A stretch of 64,000 bases of DNA from Methylocystis rosea (GTDB lineage: Bacteria > Pseudomonadota > Alphaproteobacteria > Rhizobiales > Beijerinckiaceae). The translations under genes and the position numbers were made by a program. Below, piece after piece: positions 54,886 through 64,000 of the stretch (its first letter is position 1; every line of letters starts with the position of its first letter). A model generated the notes under the pieces. It made no database searches and was not told the origin of the DNA. It saw only the letters and a list, made by a program, of their open reading frames with translations. The stretch lies in NCBI RefSeq assembly GCF_003855495.1, contig NZ_CP034086.1, positions 2,331,501 through 2,395,500 of the forward strand, in the 5' to 3' direction.

Positions 54886-57138
54886 ATGATGTTGCCTCGA
54901 CGGGTCGCGACGCGGTTCAAACTGACAGTCGGCATCGCCGCCCTCGTGATCGCGGCGCCTGCTTTCACCGGCCTTGACCGTCTTGGCGACGGCGAGGCGA
55001 AGCGCAAAACCGCCTCGCGCTGGACGCCTTCGATCCCCTTCAGTCTCGGCGCCTGGCGCTCGCGGGTCGGTACCTTCCAGGAGACGGTGCATGAGTTCGT
55101 CGACCGCAAACGCGGCGACGATGAGGCGGCGCATCCTCTGGAAAACTCGCTTTTTGCCGCCGATGAAGGCGCGCTGCCGCCGGTCGTCGCCTATGCGCCC
55201 GCGCAGAACCGGCTCAACGTCGACGCGATGGCGCATTCCGCCGCCGCCCTGTTAGGAGACGACGCCGAGGTTTTCACCCAGGCGGTCGCCGCATACAGGT
55301 CCGGAGATTTCGCGCAAGGCGACGACGCCGCGTCGCGGCTCCATGCGCCGCTTGCCGAGGCCGCCGCGCGATGGACCGGCCTTCGGCTTCATGCCCACGA
55401 AGCGGGGTTCAGGCGCATCGCCGAATTCCTTGCTGCTCACCCGGATTGGCCCGCCGGCGACTGGTTGCGCCGTCGCGGCGAGCAGGCGCTCGTCGCCGAG
55501 CGCCACGCCGACAAGACTGTGCTCGCCTGGTTCGCGGAAAACAAGCCGCTCACCGGCTTTGGCAAATATGCCCTGGCGCGGGCGATCGCTCGCGAAGGCG
55601 ATTTCGAATCGGCGGCGGCGCTGGCGCGCGACGCTTGGCGCAACGACGATATCGGACAGGGGTTCGACACGACCTTCAATAAGGAGCTCGGCGAGCTTCT
55701 GACGTCGGCCGATCACAAGTTCCGCGCCGATCGTCTGCTCTACGCCGGAAAGAATACGCTCGCGTTGCGCAGCGCCGAGCTCGCCGGCAAGGATGTCACG
55801 CTGCTCGCCCGCGCACGCATCTCCGGCGTCGATAAGCTGGCGGCTTCTTTGCCGGCGTCTGTGCAGAACGATCCCGGACTGCTTTACGGACGCGTGCACA
55901 AGCTGCGTAACGACAAGAAATTCCTTGAAGCGGGCGCGCTGCTGCGCAATGCGCCGCGCGACATCGAGAAGGTCGTCGACGGCGACGTTTGGTGGGAGGA
56001 GCGGCGCATCGTCGCCCGCAAGCTTCTCGACCAGGGAGATCCGCAGACCGCTTACACGCTTTGCGCGGATCACGCCGCCGCCAAGACCAGCAACAAGGTC
56101 GACGCCGAATTCAACGCCGGCTGGATCGCTCTGCGGTTCTTGAACGAACCGATCAAAGCCGAGCGCCATTTCACGCGGCTTGCGCAGGTCGCCGAGACTC
56201 CGCTGCAAAAGTCTCGCGCGTACTATTGGCTCGGACGCGCGGCGGAAGCCGCGCACGCCGAGGACGACTCCAAAGCGCGCAATTTCTATCTGCAGGCGGC
56301 GGCGCATTCCACGACCTTCTACGGGCAGCTCGCCAATTCCCGCCTCGGCGCCGACGAGCGACCGCTTCGCCCGCCGCCGGCGGCCGCCTCCGGCGACCGC
56401 CGAAGCGAAGCGGTTCGCGTTGCGGAGCTGCTGTTCTCCGTGGGCGAGAAGGAGGTCGCGGCGCCGCTTGCGCTCGACGGCGCAAAATATCTGCAGGACG
56501 AGACGCAGGTCGCGGCCCTCGGAGAGGTCATTGCGCGCCAGGGCGACGCGAAGCTCTCGCTCATTTACGGCAAGGCCGCCTCCTATAGGGGAATCGCGCT
56601 CGACGACGTCGCCTTCCCCGCCTATGGCGTTCCGGATTTCAACGCGCTTCCTGGCTCCGCGTCCCGTTCGATCGTCTTCGCCGTGGCACGCCAGGAAAGC
56701 GCCTTCGATCCCAAGGCCGTCTCCTCCGCCGGCGCCATGGGCCTGATGCAGATGATCGCCTCGACGGCGCGGCACACCGCCTTTATGCGCGGCGTCAGCT
56801 TCGACATGTCGCGGATGCTGAGCGACCCGCCCTTCAACGCCCAGCTCGGCGCGGCGCATCTCGGCATTCTGCTGGGCGAATATCGGGGCGCCTATCTCCT
56901 CACCTTCGCCGCCTACAACGCCGGCGGCGGTCGGGTGAAGCAATGGATCGACGCCTATGGCGACCCGCGCAAGCCCAATGTCGATCCGATCGACTGGGTC
57001 GAGCGGATTCCGATCACCGAAACGCGCAATTACGTGCAGCGGGTGATGGAGAATTTCGTCGTCTATCGGGCGAAGTTCGAGGATACGGGAACGCGGTCGC
57101 CGCAAGTCGAACTGGCGCGCGCCGGCGACAGCCTGTGA
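54886..57138 (+). CDS. Soluble lytic murein transglycosylase (Slt70 type)
   Basis: About 750 residues; GTG and two ATGs in tandem make the start uncertain by a codon or two, with AGGGA upstream. A signal-like segment (about 10-30) precedes a long helical superhelix (about 140-560) and an SLT catalytic domain with Glu in ARQESAFDPKAVSSAGAMGL, then AAYNAGGGRVKQW and RNYVQRVMENF. It cleaves peptidoglycan glycan strands to 1,6-anhydro ends in the periplasm. The position next to dapA and smpB is conserved in alphaproteobacteria. Confidence 0.93.
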   Translation: MMLPRRVATRFKLTVGIAALVIAAPAFTGLDRLGDGEAKRKTASRWTPSIPFSLGAWRSRVGTFQETVHEFVDRKRGDDEAAHPLENSLFAADEGALPPVVAYAPAQNRLNVDAMAHSAAALLGDDAEVFTQAVAAYRSGDFAQGDDAASRLHAPLAEAAARWTGLRLHAHEAGFRRIAEFLAAHPDWPAGDWLRRRGEQALVAERHADKTVLAWFAENKPLTGFGKYALARAIAREGDFESAAALARDAWRNDDIGQGFDTTFNKELGELLTSADHKFRADRLLYAGKNTLALRSAELAGKDVTLLARARISGVDKLAASLPASVQNDPGLLYGRVHKLRNDKKFLEAGALLRNAPRDIEKVVDGDVWWEERRIVARKLLDQGDPQTAYTLCADHAAAKTSNKVDAEFNAGWIALRFLNEPIKAERHFTRLAQVAETPLQKSRAYYWLGRAAEAAHAEDDSKARNFYLQAAAHSTTFYGQLANSRLGADERPLRPPPAAASGDRRSEAVRVAELLFSVGEKEVAAPLALDGAKYLQDETQVAALGEVIARQGDAKLSLIYGKAASYRGIALDDVAFPAYGVPDFNALPGSASRSIVFAVARQESAFDPKAVSSAGAMGLMQMIASTARHTAFMRGVSFDMSRMLSDPPFNAQLGAAHLGILLGEYRGAYLLTFAAYNAGGGRVKQWIDAYGDPRKPNVDPIDWVERIPITETRNYVQRVMENFVVYRAKFEDTGTRSPQVELARAGDSL

Positions 57139-57139
57139 T

Positions 57140-57532
57140 CTAGCAAGGAAAGCGGTTATGAGAACCGAGGAGTTCGCCCAGCGGCCAGCTGTGGCGCAGC
57201 TCCGTCAGCGGCTCGGCAAAATATTGATTGCTGCCCGAATAGGGATAGCCGAAATCGCAGCCGGACGTCTGGGTGACCCGAGACGACATGAACACAAGCT
57301 CTAGGGTCGCGACAAAAAAACGCTTCTTGTCGATGGCGATGCGCGTCCAGCTTGGATCGTCGCGCAAGATTTTGACTTCCGTCCCCGCCGGCGCGGTCGT
57401 GATCGCCGCATAATTCTCCTCTGGACCCGCGCGCAACACCGCCGGATAGGCGAGCGTCAGCTTTATCGCCGCCGCCTGCTGAGCGCAGGAGAGCGCGCCG
57501 AAAAGAACAAAGGCGAATAGCGACCGACGCAT
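57140..57532 (-). CDS. Exported SH3-like domain protein
   Basis: 130 residues with a signal peptide (MRRSLFAFVL to about QQAAA). The core has the bacterial SH3 (DUF1058/SH3_4) pattern: VLRAGPEENYAAITTAPAGTEVKIL, quoted in part, and WTRIAIDKKRFFVA. Two late cysteines occur (SGCDFGYPYSG and the last residue). Such proteins bind peptidoglycan or partner proteins in the periplasm. Its stop is one base from the transglycosylase stop, so the pair is tightly convergent. Confidence 0.78.
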   Translation of the reverse strand: MRRSLFAFVLFGALSCAQQAAAIKLTLAYPAVLRAGPEENYAAITTAPAGTEVKILRDDPSWTRIAIDKKRFFVATLELVFMSSRVTQTSGCDFGYPYSGSNQYFAEPLTELRHSWPLGELLGSHNRFPC

Positions 57533-57775
57533 GCCGACTTCCCTGGTTTTGATGTGCGCTCGCGCAATCCCCAGACGCAGCGCCTAACCTAAAAGATATT
57601 CCCGCCGGCTCCAAATGGCGCCGGCCAAACAAGCGCATGGGACAGCGGCATGGACGAATCGTCGGCGCAGCGACAGGCGCGTGGCTCTCGACTCAGGCGC
57701 GGCGCGCGGCCTATGCTTGAATCCAGCGGCGGCGCGGCCTTTCCGGCAAGTCCGCCGCTGGCTTACGGTGCGCTC

Positions 57776-60700
57776 ATGCGGCGGATCGCGTTTTCTCTTG
57801 TCGCCGCCTTTGCAGCGTATTTTGCGCAGCCGTTGTGGCGCGCCACGCAGAGCGCCATCGCCGAGACGAAAGCCAAAACAAGCGCGATCAGCTTTACGCC
57901 AGGCGAGTTGGCGGCGGATCGCGACGGCGCGAGCCTCATCGCCGTGCCGGCGCCAGGCCGCTATGCGATTCGTGCAAAAAGTCCCTCCGGCGCGCGCATC
58001 GAACTCGTCGACATGATCGCCGGCCCGCTCGACTCAAGCGGCGCGCCTGGCCTGCGCGACGGACGCATCGACGCGTTGCTCGACAAGGGCGTCTACAAGC
58101 TACGGGTTTTCGGCGTGAAAGGCGCGAGCGGCAAGGCCACGCTCTCCGCGCAGGCGTTCGTCGAAGCCAGCCCGTCGAAGCCGACGCTCGCGCCAGGGCG
58201 CATCCAGAGCGGTGAACTCGGCGATCTGCAGCAACGCTCCTATTCCTTCGACGTCGGCGCAGAGGGTCGCGTGAGCCTGGAAGCGATCGGCCGGGCGCTC
58301 AGCGACCTGCGCGTCTGGCGTAGCGACGGCGAACTCGTCGATCTCGCCTCCGAGCAGGAGACGGTCGAAACAAAGCCGGGCCGCGCGATGAATCGACTGC
58401 GTGTTGAAGGCGCGCTGGAGCCGGGGCGCTATGTCGTCACCGCCTATGGCGGCGAAAAGCTGGTCTGGGCGCAAGGCGACGCGGGGCAGCCCTTCTTGCT
58501 GCGCCTTGAAGAGCCGGCGCTGCTCGCGGCGGGCGTCGCCGAGGGCGTGATCGGCCCCTTCGGCGCCGAGCGTTTCGGCGCGCCGGCAAGCTATGACGCC
58601 TTTCGTCTCGACCTCGCGCAGACGACGCCGGCGCGGCTTGAAGCGCGGCGCAATGAAGTCAAAGAGATTGCGACAATCTCGAAGAACAGCCGCACGCCCT
58701 CCGCGAACCTTCGCCTCGCGTCCGACGGCAAGACAAACGCGCATATTGAAGTCTCCGGCTACGAGGGTCAGGCGTTCACGCTGCGTGGACTGCGTCAGTC
58801 GGACCGCGAAACATTCGAAGCGTCTGGACCGCATCTCGTCGGCGTCGATCTTGCCGGCGACGGCGGGGACGAAGCGCCGGCGACGGCGCTCTTCGCGCGC
58901 ATAGAGAAGGACGGCAAGACGCGGGTGATCGCCTCGGACGCGCCGCGCATCGGCGCCGGAAAAGCGTGGCGGGGAAAGTTCAATCTCTTCGGGCCGACGT
59001 CGATCCTCTTCGAGGCGACGCGCGATGGGCTCGTCGCGATCGATGCGAAAGGCGTCAAGGTCGACGCTTCGATCGAACCGGCGCTTGGCGCGCTGGCGCC
59101 CCGGGCTGACGGCAAGAACTCCGCGCGCTACGATCTCCAGGCGGGCTATTATTTTCTCAAGCTCGAGCCGAAGAGCGATTCCGGCGGCGTGATCGACGTG
59201 ACGCTCGGCCCGCCCGGACTCTCTGTATCTGCGCCTGCGGCGGCGCCTTCACGCTCCACAATTTCTTTCGGGACGCAGACTCTCGAAAGGGACGGTTCCT
59301 ATCTCATCCTGACGAATGTCGCGCCGCAGCTCTTAACCGGGCCGCGCGTCGTCGCGCTTCCCGTTGAACTCGACAAGGCGCCATTGGCGCTCTGGCAGGA
59401 CGCAGGCAAGGACGTGGCGTTGCCAGTGCGGCTTCCCAAGACCGGCAAGGCGATTGCCCGCGATTGGCATAACGCCGACGTCCCGCTGACCTTCGGCGAT
59501 CGAAAGGAAGAGAATGAGCAGCGCCTGGCGACAATAAAGATCGCGGCGTCAGAAAAACCGCGCGCGCTGGGCCTCATCTTCGTTCTCGAAACGACGCCGG
59601 CAAAGGTGGATGAAGCAGGCAAGCCCGCGTCCACCCCGCTTTCAGCCTCAGTCGCGCGTCCGGCCTTTTTCGATCTTGGCCGCGACGAAACGAAACGTCT
59701 GCGCTTCGACGTCGCGCAAGGCGGCCTTTACCGGGTCGAAACGCTCGGGCGCATGAAGACCGCGCTGCGCGTCGGCGCGAATGTCTCGCCGCGGCTTGGC
59801 GAAGGCGAAGCGAATGGGCCCGGCGACAATGCGCTCGTGACCGCGTTTCTGCGCGCCGGCGGCTATCGCGCGGCCGTAACAGCGAAAGAGTCTTCAGGCC
59901 ATCTTGGCCTTGCCGTTTCGCCCGCGACGCTCGCGCCGACGGCGAAACTCGTCGACGCCGGCGTTGCGCGCGCGACGCTCGATTCCGGCAAGGGCGCGAT
60001 CGTGCCGATCGAGATCACACGCGAGGGCGAATACCGCATCGAGCTTCTCGGCCTGAAGCAGAAATGGCGCGCGAGATTGGAGGACGCCGAGGGCTGGCCC
60101 CTCGCTGCGCCGGGCGAAATGCAGCGATTGACGCGCCGGTTCGAGAAAGGCGCCTATCGGCTGGTCGTCATGCCGAGAGACGTCGAAGCGCGCATGGTTG
60201 CGCGACTGACGCCCATCGTCGCCGCGAAGGCGCTCGAAGGCCACGGCCCGCATCCCCTGCCCTTCGGCAAAACGCAGAAAGTGCAATGGCGCGAGCCGCA
60301 GGCGCGCGATGCGCCGCGCGCCCCCGACGTCTGGCGCTTCGCGCTTTATGGCGACGCTGAGATCGAGCTTTCCATCGGCGAAGGCATGGTTGGCGAAATT
60401 TTCAAAGGCGAGAAGGAGAGCGTCGGCAAGGTTGCTGCGGGAAGGTCGTTCAAATCGAAGCTGCCTTCGGGCGACTATCGGGTTGAGGCGCGAAGCCTCG
60501 CGCATGACGATCGCCTCGACTACGAGATTTCACTCGGTTCGAAGGAATTGCAGCCGGATGCGCCGCGCGCGGTCCAACCGCCGACGCACGTCGATTTTTC
60601 TCTGGCGAATGACAGCGTCGTCGACCTTGCGAGCTTCGGAGACATCGAAACAATCGGCGTGCTGAAAGACGATAGGGGCGACGTGATCGAGCGCCTGCAG

Positions 60701-62878
60701 CCGCGCGCCGATGACTGGAATGTCGCGCTGTCGCGACGCCTGCCAGCGGGAAATTACCGGCTCGAACTCGAACGTCTCGGCGCACAGCCAAGCGCCCCAG
60801 TGGAGACTGAAGAAGCGCCGAGCGAGGAAACCGAAGAAGTTTCCAATGAAGGAGAAGCTGCGCAAAGCGAGGATGCCCCTCTCAGCGGCGTCGAGCTTCG
60901 CCTGGCGCTGCCCATTGAAAAGAATGACGGCGCGCTGACGTTCTCGGGCGAGAAGACGCTGAACGGCGCCGGCGCGCATGTTCTTTCCCTCGCGCCGGCG
61001 CCCGCCGGGAGTCTCGCGTTGATCGCGGCGGGCTCCGATGGCGACGTCGCCATCTCAATCGAGCGGCGCGACGCCGACGGCAAATGGCGCGCGATCGGCG
61101 TCGAGCGCGGACGCACGCCCGTCGCGGCATGGCCTGCGGGCAACGACGGCGAACTGCGCGCGGTCGTCTGGGCGATCGGCGGCGAAGACGCGCCGATCAC
61201 GCTCGCCGCCCGGGCGGTCGAACGGCGCGCGCGCCGACTGGGCGAAGTCGCCCTTGATCCGGTCGACGGCGTCGCCGGGATCTGCGTCGCCAAGGTCGCA
61301 ACGCCCGACGCGGCCCTCGTGACGCTGGCGACGAAGGAGGACATCGCCGCGGGTTCGATGGCGGGGACATTGTTGCGCGCGGCGCGCTCCGGACCGCTCG
61401 CGCCGCAAGCGCAGGAACTATGGCTGATGAGGCGCGGCGACTGCGCCACCCGGGTCGACGTCGCCGCTTTCGACTGGAAGGGCGCCGAGATTTCGCTCGA
61501 CATCGGCGAGGGCGAACGCGCGCACCTCGTTCCGCTCGCGCCAGCCGCCGGCAAGCTGCGGCTATGGCTTGCGCGCTCCGCCTTCGCGCAGCCGGCGCTC
61601 GACGGCGGCCGCGGCGTCGGCGTGGCGAAGGGCGCGGCGCTGGCGCTTGCCGGCGACACGCCGCTCGCGCTCTGGAACGGTGAAGGCAGCGCGCCCATGC
61701 GCGTCGCGCTTGGCGCCATTGACGTCGACACGCGGCCGGCGATCAAAGGCGGCGCGTTGTTCGCTGGAATCGTCCCGCCGATGAGCGCGCAGCCTGTCGA
61801 TATGGATGACGCCGCCGGGCCGCTCGCGCTCGACCTCGCCGGCGGACTCGCCGCCTTTGCACAGCCGCGCGTCGTCTTTGGCGACGGCGCCGCAACGTCG
61901 CGCATTCTGCACGGCGTCAAATCGCGCGTGCTTCTCGTCAACATGACGCAAACGCCTCAGCCCGCGCGCATTGCCCGCGAGCCGGGCGAGAACAATAGGC
62001 TCGACGCAACGCGCGCATTCACGCGCTTCTTCCCTGCGGCCGGACAGATGTCGCTGCCGCTCGAGGCGCAGCAGAATGACAAGCTGATCGTCAGCGGCGC
62101 GCAGGCGACGGTCATCTCGAACAGCGGCCGCATCTCGCGCGGCACGAACATTGCGCTCGACGGCGCCGGCGAAGCGATTATCGAGCACGGCCCTGGCCTC
62201 GTCGCTTTTTGGATCGAGCGCGCCGGCGCATCGCCCTGGCCGGCGCCGGCGGCGCGCGCGCTCAATCCGCCGCAGCGCGTGGCGCTGGAGGGCGCGGCGA
62301 TGCGCTTTTCGATCAAGGGCGACAAACCTGTGCTGTTGAGAGCGACAGGCGGCGCACCGGCGATCGTCGGTTTCACGCAGAATGGCAGGCGGGAGACGCT
62401 CGCCTTCGCCAATGGCGTCGATCTTCATCGCTACATGACGCCGGGCGAAGCGACGCTCGACATTTACGCGCCCTACGACGGCGCGCTGTCCGGCATGCTC
62501 GATATTTCGACGCAGCCCGTTACCGAAGCGCATGAAGGCGTGAACGACGCGGTGGCGGTTTCGCCCGGCGCAAGCGCGCTCTTCAGCTTCGAGGTGAAGG
62601 AAGGGCGCAATATCGGTATCGGCGTGCGCGCGGAGCCCGATCGCGTCAGCGCGCGGCTCATGGATGCGCAAGGCAAGACGCTCGGCGAAGGCGTCGCGCA
62701 AACGATGACGCTCTCGCCCGGCCGCTATTTTATCGAGGCGCGCACGCCCGCCGACGCGCAGGCGACGACGATCCGTGCGGCGATCGTCGGGCTGTCGCCG
62801 CCTGTGAACGCGCCGCCGGCGGAGATCGTCGCCGAGCTGCTCGACAAGGCCGGCATGAAGAAAAGCAAGGCGCAATGA
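57776..62878 (+). CDS. Very large exported protein of unknown function next to an alpha-2-macroglobulin gene
   Basis: About 1,700 residues from ATG 57776, which gives MRRIAFSLVAAFAAYFAQP as a signal segment; the frame is open to ATG 57650, adding a basic leader. The protein reads as a long chain of beta-rich repeats with recurring phrases such as EPGRYVVTAYGG, AGNYRLELERLG, KGAYRLVVMPRD and SPGRYFIEARTP, each close to a bacterial pre-peptidase C-terminal (PPC) or Ig-like strand pattern. An acidic linker (Glu-rich, near nt 60800-60890) divides it. No catalytic motif or membrane anchor at the C-terminus was recognised. The downstream gene overlaps it (ATGA) and encodes an alpha-2-macroglobulin, so the two likely work together in the periplasm. 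Confidence 0.75.
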   Translation: MRRIAFSLVAAFAAYFAQPLWRATQSAIAETKAKTSAISFTPGELAADRDGASLIAVPAPGRYAIRAKSPSGARIELVDMIAGPLDSSGAPGLRDGRIDALLDKGVYKLRVFGVKGASGKATLSAQAFVEASPSKPTLAPGRIQSGELGDLQQRSYSFDVGAEGRVSLEAIGRALSDLRVWRSDGELVDLASEQETVETKPGRAMNRLRVEGALEPGRYVVTAYGGEKLVWAQGDAGQPFLLRLEEPALLAAGVAEGVIGPFGAERFGAPASYDAFRLDLAQTTPARLEARRNEVKEIATISKNSRTPSANLRLASDGKTNAHIEVSGYEGQAFTLRGLRQSDRETFEASGPHLVGVDLAGDGGDEAPATALFARIEKDGKTRVIASDAPRIGAGKAWRGKFNLFGPTSILFEATRDGLVAIDAKGVKVDASIEPALGALAPRADGKNSARYDLQAGYYFLKLEPKSDSGGVIDVTLGPPGLSVSAPAAAPSRSTISFGTQTLERDGSYLILTNVAPQLLTGPRVVALPVELDKAPLALWQDAGKDVALPVRLPKTGKAIARDWHNADVPLTFGDRKEENEQRLATIKIAASEKPRALGLIFVLETTPAKVDEAGKPASTPLSASVARPAFFDLGRDETKRLRFDVAQGGLYRVETLGRMKTALRVGANVSPRLGEGEANGPGDNALVTAFLRAGGYRAAVTAKESSGHLGLAVSPATLAPTAKLVDAGVARATLDSGKGAIVPIEITREGEYRIELLGLKQKWRARLEDAEGWPLAAPGEMQRLTRRFEKGAYRLVVMPRDVEARMVARLTPIVAAKALEGHGPHPLPFGKTQKVQWREPQARDAPRAPDVWRFALYGDAEIELSIGEGMVGEIFKGEKESVGKVAAGRSFKSKLPSGDYRVEARSLAHDDRLDYEISLGSKELQPDAPRAVQPPTHVDFSLANDSVVDLASFGDIETIGVLKDDRGDVIERLQPRADDWNVALSRRLPAGNYRLELERLGAQPSAPVETEEAPSEETEEVSNEGEAAQSEDAPLSGVELRLALPIEKNDGALTFSGEKTLNGAGAHVLSLAPAPAGSLALIAAGSDGDVAISIERRDADGKWRAIGVERGRTPVAAWPAGNDGELRAVVWAIGGEDAPITLAARAVERRARRLGEVALDPVDGVAGICVAKVATPDAALVTLATKEDIAAGSMAGTLLRAARSGPLAPQAQELWLMRRGDCATRVDVAAFDWKGAEISLDIGEGERAHLVPLAPAAGKLRLWLARSAFAQPALDGGRGVGVAKGAALALAGDTPLALWNGEGSAPMRVALGAIDVDTRPAIKGGALFAGIVPPMSAQPVDMDDAAGPLALDLAGGLAAFAQPRVVFGDGAATSRILHGVKSRVLLVNMTQTPQPARIAREPGENNRLDATRAFTRFFPAAGQMSLPLEAQQNDKLIVSGAQATVISNSGRISRGTNIALDGAGEAIIEHGPGLVAFWIERAGASPWPAPAARALNPPQRVALEGAAMRFSIKGDKPVLLRATGGAPAIVGFTQNGRRETLAFANGVDLHRYMTPGEATLDIYAPYDGALSGMLDISTQPVTEAHEGVNDAVAVSPGASALFSFEVKEGRNIGIGVRAEPDRVSARLMDAQGKTLGEGVAQTMTLSPGRYFIEARTPADAQATTIRAAIVGLSPPVNAPPAEIVAELLDKAGMKKSKAQ

Positions 62879-62895
62879 TTTCGAAAGGCGCGGCG

Positions 62896-64000
62896 ATGAA
62901 AAACATTCTGCTTCTCTCTCTCTGCGCGCTCCTTGCCGCGGCGACGCCGCTGCGCGCGGAAGCCCCGCCCGTCTTCGATCGCGCGCAACGCGCCGATGGC
63001 GCGCGCGTCGCGCCGGATCGGTTTTTGCGCGCCTATGATCCGGTGACGCTCTTCTTTCCGAGCGACACGGGGCCGAAGGCCGGCGGCGCGGAAGACACGC
63101 CGCAAAAATATGTGACGATGACCCCGCAGCCTGCCGGCGAATGGCGCTGGCTCGGTCCGCGCGCGCTGCAATTTCGCCCCGCCGACGCCTGGAAGCCGCT
63201 GTCGCGCGTCGACGTGAAGCTCGGCGCAGCGGAGACCAGACTCGTCGCGCTGCTGCCGACGCCGCGTTCCACCAATCCCGCCGAGGGCGCCGATCCGCAA
63301 CTCGAACTGACGCAGATCGCCCTCACATTCGCCGAGCCGGTCGACGTCGCCGCGCTGACGCGGCTGCTCACGATCGAAATTCGTCCCGCGCCCGGCGTTT
63401 CGCCGCAAGGCGGACAAATGCTCAGCGCTTCGGCCTATGAAATCCGCGCGCTGGAGCGGGGCGAGCGCGCCGAGGAGCAGACCTACGTCATCCGCTTCCG
63501 TGAACGGATCGCCGACGGCCGCGTTGCGATCCTGCGGCTGCGGCTTTCCGACGAAGCCGGACTCGACGACCAGACCTATGAATTGCGGCTGCGCACTGCC
63601 CCGCCCTTCGCGGCGACGGAGGCGAGCTGCGGCCACGGCTGGAGCGACGACCGCGCCGAAAACGTGCTGCGCTGCGCATCCTATCTTACGACGCCCGAGA
63701 GCGGCGAAGAGGAAGGCGACGCCGCCGCCATCCCCTATGCGCCGACGAGCAAGCGGCAGCTCACGCTCTCCTTTAATGCGACGCCCGAGACGATCGACAT
63801 TCTGCGCGCGCGCGAGGCGCTTCGGATCACGCCGCCCGTCGACGATCTTGCCGTCGAAACCGACGGCAGGCGACTGCGCATGGTCGCGAAATTCCTCTCG
63901 GACCAGGTTTACGAACTCTCCATCGCTCAAGGCGCGCTGAAAGACTCGCAAGGACGCGCGCTGGCGAGCGCCTTCTCGCAGCGCTTCGCCTTCACGCGCG
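62896..64000 (+). CDS. Alpha-2-macroglobulin family protein, N-terminal part (runs off the window)
   Basis: 368 codons are seen and the frame is still open at the end. ATG 62896 gives a signal peptide (MKNILLLSLC to about PLRAEA); ATG 62875, overlapping the previous stop, is in frame and also possible. The visible part resembles the first macroglobulin-like domains of bacterial A2M: LTQIALTFAEPVDVAALTRLL, the SCGHGW and LRCASYL cysteines, and QLTLSFNATPE. Bacterial A2Ms trap proteases in the periplasm, usually with a transpeptidase PbpC partner, which would lie outside. The thioester site is not in this window. Confidence 0.8.
   Translation, partial: MKNILLLSLCALLAAATPLRAEAPPVFDRAQRADGARVAPDRFLRAYDPVTLFFPSDTGPKAGGAEDTPQKYVTMTPQPAGEWRWLGPRALQFRPADAWKPLSRVDVKLGAAETRLVALLPTPRSTNPAEGADPQLELTQIALTFAEPVDVAALTRLLTIEIRPAPGVSPQGGQMLSASAYEIRALERGERAEEQTYVIRFRERIADGRVAILRLRLSDEAGLDDQTYELRLRTAPPFAATEASCGHGWSDDRAENVLRCASYLTTPESGEEEGDAAAIPYAPTSKRQLTLSFNATPETIDILRAREALRITPPVDDLAVETDGRRLRMVAKFLSDQVYELSIAQGALKDSQGRALASAFSQRFAFTR

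Noticed and set aside
55252..57105. Very long open frame antisense to the lytic transglycosylase
   Set aside because: It mirrors the GC-rich third positions of a well-supported gene; no start signal, motif or sensible hydrophobic pattern.
61562..62875. 437-codon minus-strand frame opposite the end of the giant protein gene
   Set aside because: Arg-rich low-complexity translation, no ribosome-binding site.

Overview
The window is high-GC bacterial chromosome with the gene content and order of an alphaproteobacterium. The signature run parC / recO-era-rnc-lepB / pdxJ / rsh-rpoZ / NYN gene / smpB-dapA / soluble lytic transglycosylase, the trpA-accD-folC block and the FYDLN-type protein all point to Rhizobiales-like organisms. 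A formaldehyde-activating enzyme, an MtdB-type methylene-tetrahydromethanopterin dehydrogenase and several genes for a methanofuran-like cofactor show that the host oxidises C1 compounds through H4MPT. With copper-handling genes at the left end, a Methylocystis/Methylosinus-type methanotroph is the best guess; another alphaproteobacterial methylotroph is possible. No CRISPR array, prophage, insertion sequence or rRNA gene was seen.

Layout. 1-3.2 kb: copper-related neighbourhood (CopC-domain protein, anchored periplasmic protein, PepSY-TM protein, lone BufA2-type bufferin). 3.5-7.8 kb: tandem membrane-protein paralogues, FYDLN protein, several tiny membrane proteins and a manganese catalase. 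8.1-10.2 kb: FAD oxidoreductase-Rieske fusion interrupted by a frameshift, and a histidine-rich membrane protein. 10.3-12.1 kb: an HU-type protein and a disordered protein lying between two identical tRNA-Gln(CUG) genes. 12.3-23.7 kb: housekeeping genes (ppx/gppA, rppH, rsmB, sdhAF4-like, cyclase, dienelactone hydrolase, kup, trpA-accD-folC) and a frameshifted PfpI-family gene.

23.9-32.3 kb is the metabolic centrepiece. A plus-strand operon (MfnB-FolB fusion, MfnE-like kinase, flavoprotein, DHPS-like protein, DUF447 protein) is followed by an outer-membrane porin. It converges on the minus-strand series mtdB, fae, terminator, mfnF-like. Together these make and use the H4MPT and methylofuran cofactors: Fae condenses formaldehyde with H4MPT, MtdB oxidises the product, and the biosynthetic genes supply the carriers.

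32.7-43.4 kb: rpmB, thrS, small membrane proteins, tRNA-Arg(ACG), an alpha/beta hydrolase, cysE, an unknown anchored periplasmic protein, a MuiA-like protein and parC. 43.6-57.5 kb: the conserved alphaproteobacterial core listed above; acpS is absent from its usual place between pdxJ and lepB. 57.6-64 kb: a roughly 1,700-residue exported protein translationally coupled to the start of an alpha-2-macroglobulin-family gene that runs off the window.

All function calls come from reading the translated sequence and from family knowledge; no database search was run. Start sites were chosen by ribosome-binding sites, signal peptides and family N-termini and may be off by a few codons.
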